64,000 nt of DNA. It comes from Leishmania mexicana MHOM/GT/2001/U1103. Taxonomy: Eukaryota; Euglenozoa; Kinetoplastea; Trypanosomatida; Trypanosomatidae. The translations under genes and the position numbers were made by a program. Position 1 is the first letter of the stretch. Every line of letters begins with the position of its first letter. The stretch is from positions 596,594 to 660,593 of the forward strand of contig NC_018321.1 in NCBI RefSeq assembly GCF_000234665.1. The letters are read 5' to 3'. The notes beneath the pieces are model-generated. The model saw only the letters and a list, made by a program, of their open reading frames with translations. It had not been told where the DNA came from and searched no databases. Shown here in pieces: positions 31,477 to 41,626 of this stretch.

Positions 31477-33594
31477 ATGACAAACTTTTCCCCTGTCCAG
31501 TGCGAGACGGACGCCTTCTTCTCGCAAACGACAGGCACCGACGGCAACCCTCTCGCTCAGCCCTTCTTGCCGTCCTCTCGCTCTAGCCTGCCCACCTTTG
31601 CTTCCACGATTGACATGCACCGACGAGGCACCGCTCACGGCCGTTTACAGAACCGTGCGCGCATAGACAGCATCCACCGCAGTGAGGGAGGCCATGTGGG
31701 TCAAGACACGTCTCGCTACACGCAGGCTGCCGCGGTCAGCAGCCAGAAGGCTATGCACCAGCTGCTGAGTCGCCTGCAGACGTACAGAAGCTTTAAACCC
31801 TTTCTCTCTCCCCCGGCGCCGTACAGGGACAACTCCTTTGCGCATGACCGTGGCTTTAGCAGTTTTGGCGGGCTCTCACCTGGCAGAGGGTCCACTTCGA
31901 CGGTGAGCAGGAACCAGCTCTGGCAGATGGTGGACAGGGTCCTCGACACATCGGTGGCGCAGTTGCTTCGGTACAATGCTGAGGGCCACTTCATCATGAC
32001 GCTGGAGTCGACACTCGGGTTGGAAGCGCCGATCTCGACGGCGAAGAGTGGTACCGTCATTGAGAGCCGCAAAGCGGCGACGCCCGCGATCAACGGCGGG
32101 GCGACTGAGTTGGTAAGCGGGGAGCTCACACCTGCCGACGGCCCGCTCCATCCGCCGCCGCCCGTCTTGCAGAAAAATGCCGTCATGGCGTCCATCGCGC
32201 CACCGAGTGCCTTGGCCGATCGCTGGGCTTTGGACCACCCTTCTGCGACGGCTGCCGCGGTAAAAGAGCAGCACCGTGCGTGGGCCGTATTTGACCAGCA
32301 GCGACAGCGCACAAGTCGCTGCTTCTACCTCCAGGCTATGCAGGAGCAGCTGGATGTTCTGCAGGCGGAGCAGGCGAGGGATGCTACTGACACGACGCAC
32401 TCGCCCTCAAGCCGCGGCGACGGCTCGCACCACTACCTCCTGGACATGCACAGCCCCACTGACCCAGAGGACGTGGTAGCCAAAGCCGAGGAGGAAAGGC
32501 AGCAGACGCTGTGGCATACCTTCCACGATGGCCCCGTGCTGGCGGCGGGGACTTCCGAGTTGCCTCATGAGTCGGCACTGGACGTCCCTGGGATTGTGAG
32601 CGCCTACTTGGAGAGCACTGATCTGCAAGATTGGCTACATTCTTCCTGGGCGCACCGCACGCACCGTCATGAGAGCGCTGCACTGCGAGTACAGTGCGCC
32701 TATCGCATGTACCGGGCACGGTGTAAGGTGCGAGAGATGCGGTACGAACGACGGCAGACATTTTTGGCTAGCCTTAGCGCTGAACGCAAGGCTCGGCAGG
32801 TATGGGACCTAGCGTTGCAGGTGCAGAAAGACACGACGACGACCAGTGGCACCGACAGCACATTGCGGGGGCTGCAGTTTTTCATCAACAAGGTGAACGC
32901 CGTTGTGGCGAAGCACCGTGCACGCAAACACTATCAGCAGAGGCAGGATGCTGAGATACGCAGGTACGCTGCTACACGCATACAGGCCGTGTATCGAGGG
33001 CACCGGACACGTGTCTTTGTCACGGAGCTGCGGCATCCCGAGATAGCGGCGCTTCGGAAGCAGTTGCAGCGCGAAAACAGTGCGAAGCTGATGCAGACGT
33101 GCTGGCGCCGCTACGCCGCACAACGCCAGTGGTGGCGCGCGCGGCATGCGGCGTGTGTGCTACAGAGCATGTATCGATGCCGCGCCGCACGACGAATGCT
33201 GGCGGAGCGGCGTTACCAACGGAACCTTGAGGCGTCAGCGGAGCTGACGAAGTTCGCTGCGCAGCGCATTGAACGGTGGTACGCGTCGTTTCTCGCCGCG
33301 CGTAACGCTATCGGCCGCGCACATGTGGCGGAGCTGCTGATACTGCAGCGTGTGTGTCGTGGCTATCAGGCCAGGCGCTGCGCTCAAGAAGAGAAGCGTC
33401 TGTCAAGCCTCCGATCTGCTGTGCGCACCATCGAGCAGCGTCGCCGGCGCGTAATGGAAGTTCGAGAGGCGATTGAAAGGCGGGCGGCTCTGAGCGCAAC
33501 CAACGCGGCTAAGCGTACTGCGTCGATGCGCGACGATGCCGCTGTTACGATCCAACGCGCATGGAGACGACGGTGCGTGCTGCATGTCTGCTAG
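31477..33594 (+). CDS. Multiple IQ-motif protein, probable calmodulin binder
   Basis: A 705-residue protein starting MTNFSPVQCETDAFFSQTTG. The N-terminal half has no recognised domain. The C-terminal half carries six IQ-like motifs at about residues 402 (LRVQCAYRMYRARCKV), 501 (RIQAVYRGHRTRVFV), 537 (LMQTCWRRYAAQRQW), 561 (VLQSMYRCRAARRML), 621 (ILQRVCRGYQARRCA) and 690 (TIQRAWRRRC). The helices between them are Arg-rich. IQ motifs bind calmodulin or related EF-hand light chains, and such proteins are often cytoskeletal or flagellar in trypanosomatids; the location here is inference. The protein stops six residues after the last motif, so there is no C-terminal domain. Confidence 0.82.
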   Translation: MTNFSPVQCETDAFFSQTTGTDGNPLAQPFLPSSRSSLPTFASTIDMHRRGTAHGRLQNRARIDSIHRSEGGHVGQDTSRYTQAAAVSSQKAMHQLLSRLQTYRSFKPFLSPPAPYRDNSFAHDRGFSSFGGLSPGRGSTSTVSRNQLWQMVDRVLDTSVAQLLRYNAEGHFIMTLESTLGLEAPISTAKSGTVIESRKAATPAINGGATELVSGELTPADGPLHPPPPVLQKNAVMASIAPPSALADRWALDHPSATAAAVKEQHRAWAVFDQQRQRTSRCFYLQAMQEQLDVLQAEQARDATDTTHSPSSRGDGSHHYLLDMHSPTDPEDVVAKAEEERQQTLWHTFHDGPVLAAGTSELPHESALDVPGIVSAYLESTDLQDWLHSSWAHRTHRHESAALRVQCAYRMYRARCKVREMRYERRQTFLASLSAERKARQVWDLALQVQKDTTTTSGTDSTLRGLQFFINKVNAVVAKHRARKHYQQRQDAEIRRYAATRIQAVYRGHRTRVFVTELRHPEIAALRKQLQRENSAKLMQTCWRRYAAQRQWWRARHAACVLQSMYRCRAARRMLAERRYQRNLEASAELTKFAAQRIERWYASFLAARNAIGRAHVAELLILQRVCRGYQARRCAQEEKRLSSLRSAVRTIEQRRRRVMEVREAIERRAALSATNAAKRTASMRDDAAVTIQRAWRRRCVLHVC

Positions 33595-34666
33595 AGCGTG
33601 CACACAGGCAAGCAACAAAGGGTTGGGCGGGGGAGTGGAGGAGGAGGAGGGGGGGTATGGTTTCTCTCCCCTCGCCACTCGATGTGCGCGTGCGTTTGTG
33701 CCCATCTCCGCTCCTTGTGCCGCTCTTTCCGCTTGCCCCCTCTTCTCCGTCTCTTCCTGACGCTCTCGCCCCCACCGTATAAGCCCGCTGCCGCAACCCC
33801 CCCCCCCCACACACACGCTCAATCTTGTTCCTAACAGTGATGTATGTTATTCCTCAAGCAGCCATGATGGGCGACTGCCTCCTGTATTCTCCCGCCACGG
33901 CTGCGCGCATGTCACCTCCGCTGTTTGAGGCCGCGCCGGTGTTCATCTGTACTTTGGTCGCCCTTCTTCGCTCGTTGTTCTGTCGATGGCAGTGTCGGTG
34001 AGGAAGAGTTGCCTGCGCTTGCGCACGTCATGTGTGTGCGTGCCTCATCTGTCGCCTCTCTCGGGAGCGTATACGTGAAGGGGTGACTGCATGATGTCCG
34101 CACGTGTCCTCTCCGCCCTCCCCTCTTTTCCCATTTTGGAACTCTGGCACAGATTTTGGAGGGATGAGCGTACGCGGGTGGGATCGAATGCGCGAGTCGC
34201 GTTGGCGTGGGCGCAACAAGCACCCGTCCAATGAGGACTGCGGAGAGAGAAGGCCGTGATGAGGTGCAACGTCCGGAGCATGTGACCTCGTGTTTCCCTT
34301 CCCATACCTCACCGCCCTCGCCCTCTCTGCGCGGGAGGCTGCACACTGGAATGTGCCTCACGACTGCCGGCTGTGCGTCTCTTGCAGCGCGAATTGTGCT
34401 GCTGGCGACATTCTTCCACGCAACTCTCAGCGCGGCATGCCTCCTTTGCCGCCCTGATGCATGCGCACATCTCCACGTGGATGCCAGACGCGCTTCAGCA
34501 CCCCTTCGACTGTTTCGTCTCTCTTCCTCCCAATACAGTGGTTGCTCTGCTTCCAGAGCCGCTGACGACAGCCCATGCTGGTCGCCTCCGTCCCTCTCCT
34601 TGGAGCTCATCTTACGAAAGCATATTTCTCCGCCCTCTCACCGGCCTCCGTTCGAGTGCCACCTCG
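33595..34666. other. Intergenic spacer
   Basis: No gene was seen. It contains a poly-C run at 33797-33808 followed by a short CA repeat, and pyrimidine tracts leading to the next gene. Confidence 0.55.
34511..34538 (+). promoter_or_regulatory. Predicted spliced-leader acceptor for the IMPase-like gene
   Basis: TTTCGTCTCTCTTCCTCCC is followed by AATACAG with the AG at 34537-34538; the ATG at 34667 would have a 5' UTR of about 128 nt. Confidence 0.5.
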
Positions 34667-35533
34667 ATGACGCAGCCCTCCCTCACGGAGGACGAGCTGG
34701 ATGATGCTCTTGGCCTCGCCATCCGTGCCGCAAACACGGCCGCCTTCATCATCAACAGCGCTATCGACGAGAGGACAAACAGCATCGTCGAGGCGCAGAC
34801 ACGAAACCACCCGAACGATCTCATGACGCAGTACGAAAAGCAGTGCAAGGAGGAGGTGCTGAACATCCTACGCGTGGGCACTCCTTCGTATGCTATTCTG
34901 AGCGACGGCATGCACAGCGAGGCGGTGCTCGGTGACGGCCCCACGTGGATTGTTGGCCCGATTGACGGCACCATCAGCTTCGAGCACGGCCTCTTCGACT
35001 TCTGCGTCTCCATCGCGTTAGCCCTTCGCAAGGAACCGATACTGGGTGTCGTCTGCGCGCCACGCCTGCAGGAGGTCTTCACCGCCGTCAAGAACCGCGG
35101 CGCCTTCAGCAACGGCCAGCGCATTCACGTCTCGCTGGTCCATTCGTTGAAGCAGAGCGTTGTGCTGCTGCACCAAAACTGCACCCGCAGCGACGTTGCC
35201 GTGAAAAGCATGACGGCGATGCAGGCGGAGCTGGCAAAGCTGCCCGTGCAAGGGCTGCGGTGCAACGGGTCTGCAGCGCTGGACATGTGCCTTGTCGCGG
35301 CTGGACGAGCGGAACTGTTTTGGGAAGCTGGCGTGAACCCGTGGAATGTGGCGGCAGGCGTGATCATCGTACGTGAGGCAGGCGGCATTGTGCATGATGT
35401 CGAGAACACCGACGGCTTCGACCTCACCCGACGCGGCGTGTGCTGCGGATGCTCTCTGGATGTGACCAAGCATGGCGTCGAGCTGAGCCTCAAGCACAAC
35501 TACTGTAGCTCGGTGTTGAACACGTCATCTTGA
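34667..35533 (+). CDS. Inositol monophosphatase-like protein with altered metal site
   Basis: The 288-residue protein has the length and fold pattern of the IMPase family: the start MTQPSLTEDELDDALGLAIR, TWIVGPIDGTISFEHGLFDF (about 93-112), the CNGSAALDMCLVAAGRAELF block, and PWNVAAGVIIVREAGG (about 225-240). The Mg-binding residues differ from the family rule. The first Asp of the DPxDGT motif is Gly97 (GPIDGT, with Asp100 kept). The upstream GEE motif that supplies a Glu ligand reads LSDG around residues 78-81. The Asp of the WDxAAG motif is Asn227. Three ligand positions are therefore substituted, which argues for a catalytically weak or dead member, perhaps regulatory. The frame extends 98 codons upstream, but the predicted splice site at 34538 favours the ATG at 34667. 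Confidence 0.85.
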   Translation: MTQPSLTEDELDDALGLAIRAANTAAFIINSAIDERTNSIVEAQTRNHPNDLMTQYEKQCKEEVLNILRVGTPSYAILSDGMHSEAVLGDGPTWIVGPIDGTISFEHGLFDFCVSIALALRKEPILGVVCAPRLQEVFTAVKNRGAFSNGQRIHVSLVHSLKQSVVLLHQNCTRSDVAVKSMTAMQAELAKLPVQGLRCNGSAALDMCLVAAGRAELFWEAGVNPWNVAAGVIIVREAGGIVHDVENTDGFDLTRRGVCCGCSLDVTKHGVELSLKHNYCSSVLNTSS

Positions 35534-36745
35534 GGCGCCAGATCCGCAGGCATCATGTGTCATGGGGAGGCATGTAGATCAGTCCGCTGCTCAGACGTGT
35601 GTGCGGCACGCGCCTGCCCTCTTTCTGCCTCTCCTCTGCCCGATACAGCAGCCTGCTCTTCCTCCGTCTCTGGTGAGGGATGCGCTGGAGAGCGCGGGGG
35701 TGGACGTCTAGCGAGTGATGGGGTGACGGTGGTGGCGATAGAGAAATGTGTCACGCCGTCATCTTTGGGCTTGGGTGTATGTGCGTGCCTCTACTCTCAC
35801 TCTGGTGTCGCTGTGGCCCGTGTGCATCGTCAAGCGGCTCACAAGACTGTTGGCCCTGCATCTCTCCTTCCTCTGTCGCGGAGGAGCAAAAGGAAGGTGA
35901 GGCGCCCGGTCGAGGCGATGGAGCACAGAGTTACTGCACAGCCACAAAGTACAGAACCGGCGCGCTCACCACTGACCAGTGCTTGCTCCCTTTCTCTCAC
36001 CGCACTGCCGCCTCCGTCTCATCTCTTCCACCCGTCCATCCCCTTTTGTGCATTTCGTCTACTCGCGTGCCGCCCACACAGAGCACCAACCCTCTTCTCA
36101 TGATCGCGGCCTTTGCTAAGATGCGTGTTGCCCGTGCACAGAGAGAGGAACCGACGAGAGGGGGGCAGGGCGGGGGCAGAGCAAGCGCTGACACCCCCAA
36201 AACGTATGTATGTTGACCAACGACAACGAGAGCTTTCTCCTCTCGTCTTTGTCCCCCTTTTTCACGGTCTACTTCCCGCGTATCCCCTTTTCTGTCCTCC
36301 CTCGCCCATTCTTCCGCCTGCTGTCGCAGCGGCAGTGACCACACTGCGCACGCACGGATGGGATGATGCTGCCTACACGGCACAGGGTGAGCACTCACGG
36401 ATATGCCGACAGGTGACAAGAGAAGCGGACGCACGTATCTGGCAGTCCAGAGCTTCCCTGCTGTGTGCAGGTCATGGCCCCTCTTCACCACTTTTCCGCT
36501 CTTCTCTTCCGACGCTCCTCGAATCACGGCATACACGTCTGCCTCCGGCCGTGGCACCGCGACGCAGCGACGCTACGCGCTGGTACGTCAGATCCGTTTG
36601 TTGCGAACTTCTTTGCTAGCTGCTCCCTTTCTCCAATCCCACTCCCCTCACACCCACTCACCCACCCACCCACACACACTGCCCACTGTCCACTGCAGCG
36701 TCGCTGCAGTGCTTCCGCTTTCCGTCTCTTGCGAATTCGTCAATC
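35534..36745. other. Intergenic spacer
   Basis: No gene was supported. Several polypyrimidine tracts occur (35995-36040, 36240-36310, 36610-36655), the last followed by AG at 36697-36698 ahead of the otubain gene. Confidence 0.55.
36610..36698 (+). promoter_or_regulatory. Predicted spliced-leader acceptor for the otubain gene
   Basis: The C/T-rich run TTTGCTAGCTGCTCCCTTTC and a C/A-rich stretch are followed by CTGCAG with the AG at 36697-36698. The 5' UTR would be about 48 nt. Confidence 0.4.
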
Positions 36746-37558
36746 ATGGATGAGGGTCTGCCAATCGACGCGAGCGAGGCACAGCTCGAAGCCATCCGGA
36801 GAGAGGTGGCGCACTACCCGTTACTGTCGCTCTCGCTGCCGCTCAACAAGGAGTCGATGATTGTGAAGGAGATGGAGCACGACGACGCCTACCTTGCCCA
36901 AACATTGTCGCTCTTTGGGGCCTCGCCGGTGTCCACAAAGCAGTACGACTTCGACAGCATACGGTACTCGCGCCGCGATGGCAACTGCTTCTACCGCTGC
37001 GCCGGCTTTCGCCTGTGCGAGCTCATCGTCGAGCACCCGGAGAGGGCGGCGGAGTACGTGGCGCTGCTCAAATCACGAGAGGAGAGCCTGTCCCGGTTGT
37101 TTGGCCTCTTCGTGTTCGATTTCACAGATGCCTTGGCGGAGATCCTGAGGGGCGTGACGGACAAGACGATCACTTCCGTTGCACAAGTCTACGATCGCTT
37201 CATCTCTGAAGACGGCGCCTACGTTCTGGCGGCGCTACGCTACTTGATCTCCGCTTACCTGCAAGAACACGAGGAGGAGTACGAGCCTTTCGTCAGCGGA
37301 CTTGGCTACGGCACGGTGCGCGACTACTGCAACGCCGAGGTGGAGCTGGTGGATCACGAGAGCGACAATGTGCAGCTGGCCGCCTTTGCAAAGGCCTTCA
37401 ACGTCTGCATCAAGGTCTACGCGCTGGACCGAAATGCAGGCAACAATATCACCGAGTACTCTTTTAATGGCGAGGACAACGACACTGGAGACCGACTGGT
37501 GGTGCGCCTGCTTTACATGCCCGGCCACTACAACCTTCTCGGGCGGGGTCCCGGCTGA
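36746..37558 (+). CDS. Otubain, OTU-family deubiquitinating cysteine protease
   Basis: Otubains (peptidase family C65) remove ubiquitin from polyubiquitin chains in the cytosol. The 270-residue protein is full length for the family and has the catalytic motif RRDGNCFYR with Asp78 and nucleophile Cys81, and the C-terminal histidine motif MPGHYNLL with His261 and Asn263. The helical ubiquitin-binding arm lies between them (EESLSRLFGLFVFDF, ITSVAQVYDRFISEDGAYV). The N-terminal start MDEGLPIDASEAQLEAIRRE matches otubain 1 organisation. All catalytic residues are intact, so activity is expected. A related otubain has been studied in Leishmania infantum. Confidence 0.92.
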   Translation: MDEGLPIDASEAQLEAIRREVAHYPLLSLSLPLNKESMIVKEMEHDDAYLAQTLSLFGASPVSTKQYDFDSIRYSRRDGNCFYRCAGFRLCELIVEHPERAAEYVALLKSREESLSRLFGLFVFDFTDALAEILRGVTDKTITSVAQVYDRFISEDGAYVLAALRYLISAYLQEHEEEYEPFVSGLGYGTVRDYCNAEVELVDHESDNVQLAAFAKAFNVCIKVYALDRNAGNNITEYSFNGEDNDTGDRLVVRLLYMPGHYNLLGRGPG

Positions 37559-39304
37559 CAGGAGAGGCGGCAGGTATGCACGGATGCAGTCGGTCGGAGG
37601 GGAACAAGGCGACAGTCGTCTGCACGCTTTCGTTTCGTGCCGGTATGCATCTCGATGAATGCGCATCAAGCGATCTGAACTGTGTTTTCCGCACAGCTCG
37701 TGCTTGCCAAGGCTGCTTGTGTTTGTCGGCGTACATGTGTGTGCACTGGGTGCTCAGTGCATGACTATTCTGCACGATGTTCTTGTTGCCGTATTGACTC
37801 CGCAACTGGCACGTATCTTCAAGTGCGCCTGTGACGCGAAGCAAATTCCTGGATAACACCAGAACAAGATCGCGCTTGCATGAAGTGAGAAAAGGAGAGG
37901 CAGAATAGCGATGTGAGACACGGGAGACGGTTAGGAGATACACTCCCATCGACTCAGGCATTTCGGTGCTTTTTGGGCGCAACTGATCGGTTGCACGCGC
38001 TCACGCCCTGCACTACCCGACCTCTTCTCGCCATTTCTCCCCTTCCTGCCGTATACAACTCGCGTGGGCTGTGCACGACGGCCAACGCACATCAAAGCGA
38101 GGAAAGCGGGGGGGGGTGCAGCACTTCCGCTGATGACGTCTCCGCCGTCCTGTTATCGATGCCTTCTCTCAGCGCCCACATTTGCACCCTCGCTTCTCGT
38201 TCTCTCTCTGTTCCGCCTTCGCTCGTAGGGGCGAGCGTTATCGCGAGATTGCGCTAAGGCGCCTACGTCACGCGTAGACGCACGCAAGCACGGACACGAT
38301 GCACAAAGTGGGCTTTGGTATTGATGTTCGGGGCGCATGCTCACACAGAGAAGAGATCGGTGTGCTTTTTCCGTTTTGCATGCGACACTGAGCGCGCTAC
38401 AGAGCACCGTGCAAGCATCACCACGCCTCGTGTTCAGCTAGCTCGCTGACGTCGTCACGAAGCTGGAAGTGAATGGGGTGCAGACGCCAGGGGTAACGCC
38501 CGATTCAGACTCCTACAGACACAGAGCCAACCACATCTGTCGTGTCTTCGCCACTGTTAACGACGTACGCACTGACGATCGCCTCCGCATCTCGCGCGTT
38601 GGGTCCACCGTCGTGCTGGCACCAAAGCAACGGCAGCTAGCGCCGACGGCAGAGGCTGCCGACTCGCCCCCGCTCTTCTGGGGAAGGGGTGTTACCAGAA
38701 AACAGAGGCACCGTACGCATTGACGCACCAAACTTACTTGCTCGCCCGCAGTAAAAACCACAGACTGCACCGTCAGCACCCGGTCCGGCGATGCCTCTGC
38801 TACCCATCAAGACAGCGCCATGTCGCAATCCGTGCCGTCGCTGCCTGTTGCTGTGGCCGCAAGGGGCGACTCCGGCGCTCCCATCGACACTACAACCGGA
38901 TGGAGTGAGCTCACATGGATGCCTTCGGAGACACCTACGAGGTTAGCGAAACTGTGGTTTTGGCGGAGTCACGAACCGCTACGACCCCGAGCGGGCGAAG
39001 CTCTCCGGTAGCCCGGTGGCAGAAGGGGCTTTCGCATCTCTGGCTGCTGTTGCTGCTGCTACCATGCTACCGGGCCCACCGAGCGAGTCGGAAACCTCCG
39101 CTGGTTGCCTCATAGCCGGGGCAGAGCCGCAATACGAGGATGCATGCTCAGCTCCTCCAGTCCCTCTCGAACCCAGCAAAGTGGTGCCGAGCATAGGAAA
39201 ACCAAACGCCTCTGCACAGGCGGTGCCCACTACACCTCATTTTCCACACGCACACACGCACAGAACGTTTTATGGCAGCTCTCTCCATTACTGCAGCACC
39301 TTTG

Positions 39305-40330
39305 CTGGAGGAAGAGGACGAGGAAGTGCTCATGGAGCGTCAGGGGCACCAGGTGCGGCACAGCCAGCGTGCTCTGCTGCGGGATGCGTCCAACGCAAGA
39401 GCGCGCTGACGGGAGCACGTGATGTTCATCCATGAACTTCAAGGCCCCTTTCGTGCCGATGCTCAGGAGCAGTAAACAAAAGCGGCATGTCCTCTTTCGT
39501 GACGTGCCAGCGGCTACACAGCTTGAGGAGAACCTGAAAAGCGGCTCTGTGAGCCCCCTGACACGCAAAGATGGATCTCGAGAATCGCGTGCATGAGCTC
39601 ACGGGAGAGGTGAGAGCCAACTAGGAGCTCCGTTGAGATGCGCAGCAACGCCTTGACACGTGCCGGGACCGCATCGCCTCACCCACGGCTGCCAAAGCCA
39701 CGCCCGTCGAAAACAGAATCTGAAGGTGGCGCAGCCGTGTCCCGGTGCACTGAAGAGTTTACGACTCGAAATGGCCCTGTCCCAGGTGGCGTGGTGCTCC
39801 TCAGGGTGCGCGTGCGCACCCTTCAATGTGCCTAGCAGCGCATCCGCAAGGAGCTCGTTAACACAGAGGCAGACGATGTGATGGCATGTGGCGAACATCA
39901 AGCGGTTCTGCAGAGAAGCGACGGCGGCTTTCTGAGACGACGCAGATTTTGTGCTGGACGACGTTCAGGCGCCGAGGGAGAACCAGCGAACCGACCAGCT
40001 TGCGGATGCTGTGCACGGCTTGAGACGCATTGCAGAGGGATCGGAATCGCGCTCGTCGGCTGGACAATGCCGTCGCCCGCGACAGAGAAGTCCCAAAGAG
40101 GCTCACTGACGGCCTCGACTAGCGACAGGGCCCTTGAGAGCGCACCGCCGCCGTCCGATCACCTGGGCCGCCGCGTTGCCTGCAGAGCGTCCAGATAAGC
40201 CCACCGCGGCAAAGGTGCAAGATCACTTGAAGAACCCCCACGAGCGACTCGAAGACGCTATCGCGGAGAAGGTGGTCGAGGCGTGCGACTTCACGCAGGA
40301 CGAGATCAACGCAGTTGTGTCTCCCCCAGC
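39305..40330 (+). pseudogene. Decayed coiled-coil gene remnant
   Basis: Several adjacent pieces translate to charged heptad-like helices but in different frames and with stops. From 39305 the piece LEEEDEEVLMERQGHQVRHS continues to a TGA at 39407 and further to TAA. From 39571 the piece MDLENRVHELTGEVRAN is cut by TAG at 39622 and TGA at 39634, then reads DAQQRLDTCRDRIA. Near 39960 comes LDDVQAPRENQRTDQLADAV, near 40060 RLDNAVARDREVPKRLTDGL, and near 40210 AAKVQDHLKNPHERLEDAIA. All are on the + strand, in line with the genes. This pattern is what an old coiled-coil protein gene looks like after loss of selection. The parent gene is not identified. Confidence 0.55.
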
Positions 40331-41440
40331 CCGCTCTACGCAAGGCTCAGGTGCGTTGATACTGCAGTGGTGGCCACGTGTGGTGCGGGGCGGCCGCCAC
40401 ATCGGGTCACGATTGGACTGGAGGACAACTATGATGGAGGCTGGCCAACGCGTATCGTGCGGTCTCGTGGGCACCGCCTGTGTGTTTTGGCTTCCGCCTG
40501 TTCAGGTGCGCATGTGATGGGGGTGTCCGTAGCCGCTGCCCTCTTCACGACGCCCACAACGATGCGTGCAGTGCAGACGCACTACAGTCACACCATCTAT
40601 CGGTTACACGAACAGCGAGCATCGTGATGTAGCGAACTCATCCCCGCTCCTTCGAGCAGCAGGTCGAAGAGGAATCGGGGCAGGAGGCCAGCGGAGTGTG
40701 CCGCCTCTCTGCGCATTCGCGTGATGAGTCGGCCGCGGTGCGAACGCGCCCGCTGCGTCTCGCTTTACTCTTGAGGATGAAGACTTCTTTGTGTGTCTAT
40801 ACTTCTCTCCCTTGCGGCCACGCCGGTGCAATCTCCGAGTGTGCGATGCAGCACGGCGTCGTGCTGAGGAGAGACAGACAGAGGCGGCGGCGGTGGGTGG
40901 TGGTGGTGAGGGTCACCCACACGTAGGCCTCACGGGCTCTTTTTCCTTTGTCCTCTCTCTGTGCGATGTACACGCCACCTTGTACGACTCCGGTGCCTCT
41001 CGCGCGCTCTCTTTGTGTATTTTGGGCGGTGCATTCGTCGCCGCGACTGTGTGCCGCTCTGTATCTCTCCGACTGGCTCTGGGGACGCATGCGTGCGTCA
41101 TTGTCGCCATTCCCCTCCCTTCCCAACACACGGCAGCGGTCCTCGCGAGGAGGGGCGGATGGGGCGGAGCACAGAGAACTCCACAAACGTGTATACACAC
41201 CAACATCACTCCTCACGTACAGAACTACGTACGCGACATGTGCTCACATGATGCTTCCTTATGGATATTCGACACACCCGCGTACACACACTCGACAACT
41301 CAGCAATGCTGGCCAAGCAAGCGGCCGGTTGACCCATGCATCGCCCTGTGTCCGTCTCTCTCTATCGGTTCTGTCCCTGCGACGGAGAACTTCGGTTGTC
41401 CTGCAACGGGCACGTCTTCGGATATTGCCGGCCGATCACG

Positions 41441-41500
41441 TTCACTTCTCTCGTTTATCTCCGCCGTTTGTTTTCGTTGGTGTTGATACGGGGAAAAAAG
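41441..41500 (+). promoter_or_regulatory. Predicted spliced-leader acceptor for ZPR1
   Basis: A C/T/G-rich tract containing CTTCTCTCGTTTATCTCCGC is followed by GGGGAAAAAAG, with the AG at 41499-41500; the 5' UTR would be about 127 nt. Confidence 0.4.
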
Positions 41501-41626
41501 GGGGCTCGCATCGTATACACTCCCATCAACCCCACCGTCCCTTGGTCCACGGGCGCGACTCACGCAAACCCCACCCAGCGCCAACTCACCAAATTCGCAC
41601 ACTTCCGAGGCGCAACCCCGGGTACC

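Larger units (their letters stand above)
37559..41626. other. Long spacer (4 kb) containing a decayed coiled-coil gene
   Basis: The first part (37559-38450) is 3' UTR-like. From about 38900 to 40650 the base composition is gene-like but every frame is broken; the best-supported patch is listed separately at 39305-40330. From 40780 to 41500 the sequence is spacer and leader with pyrimidine tracts for the ZPR1 gene. Confidence 0.55.
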
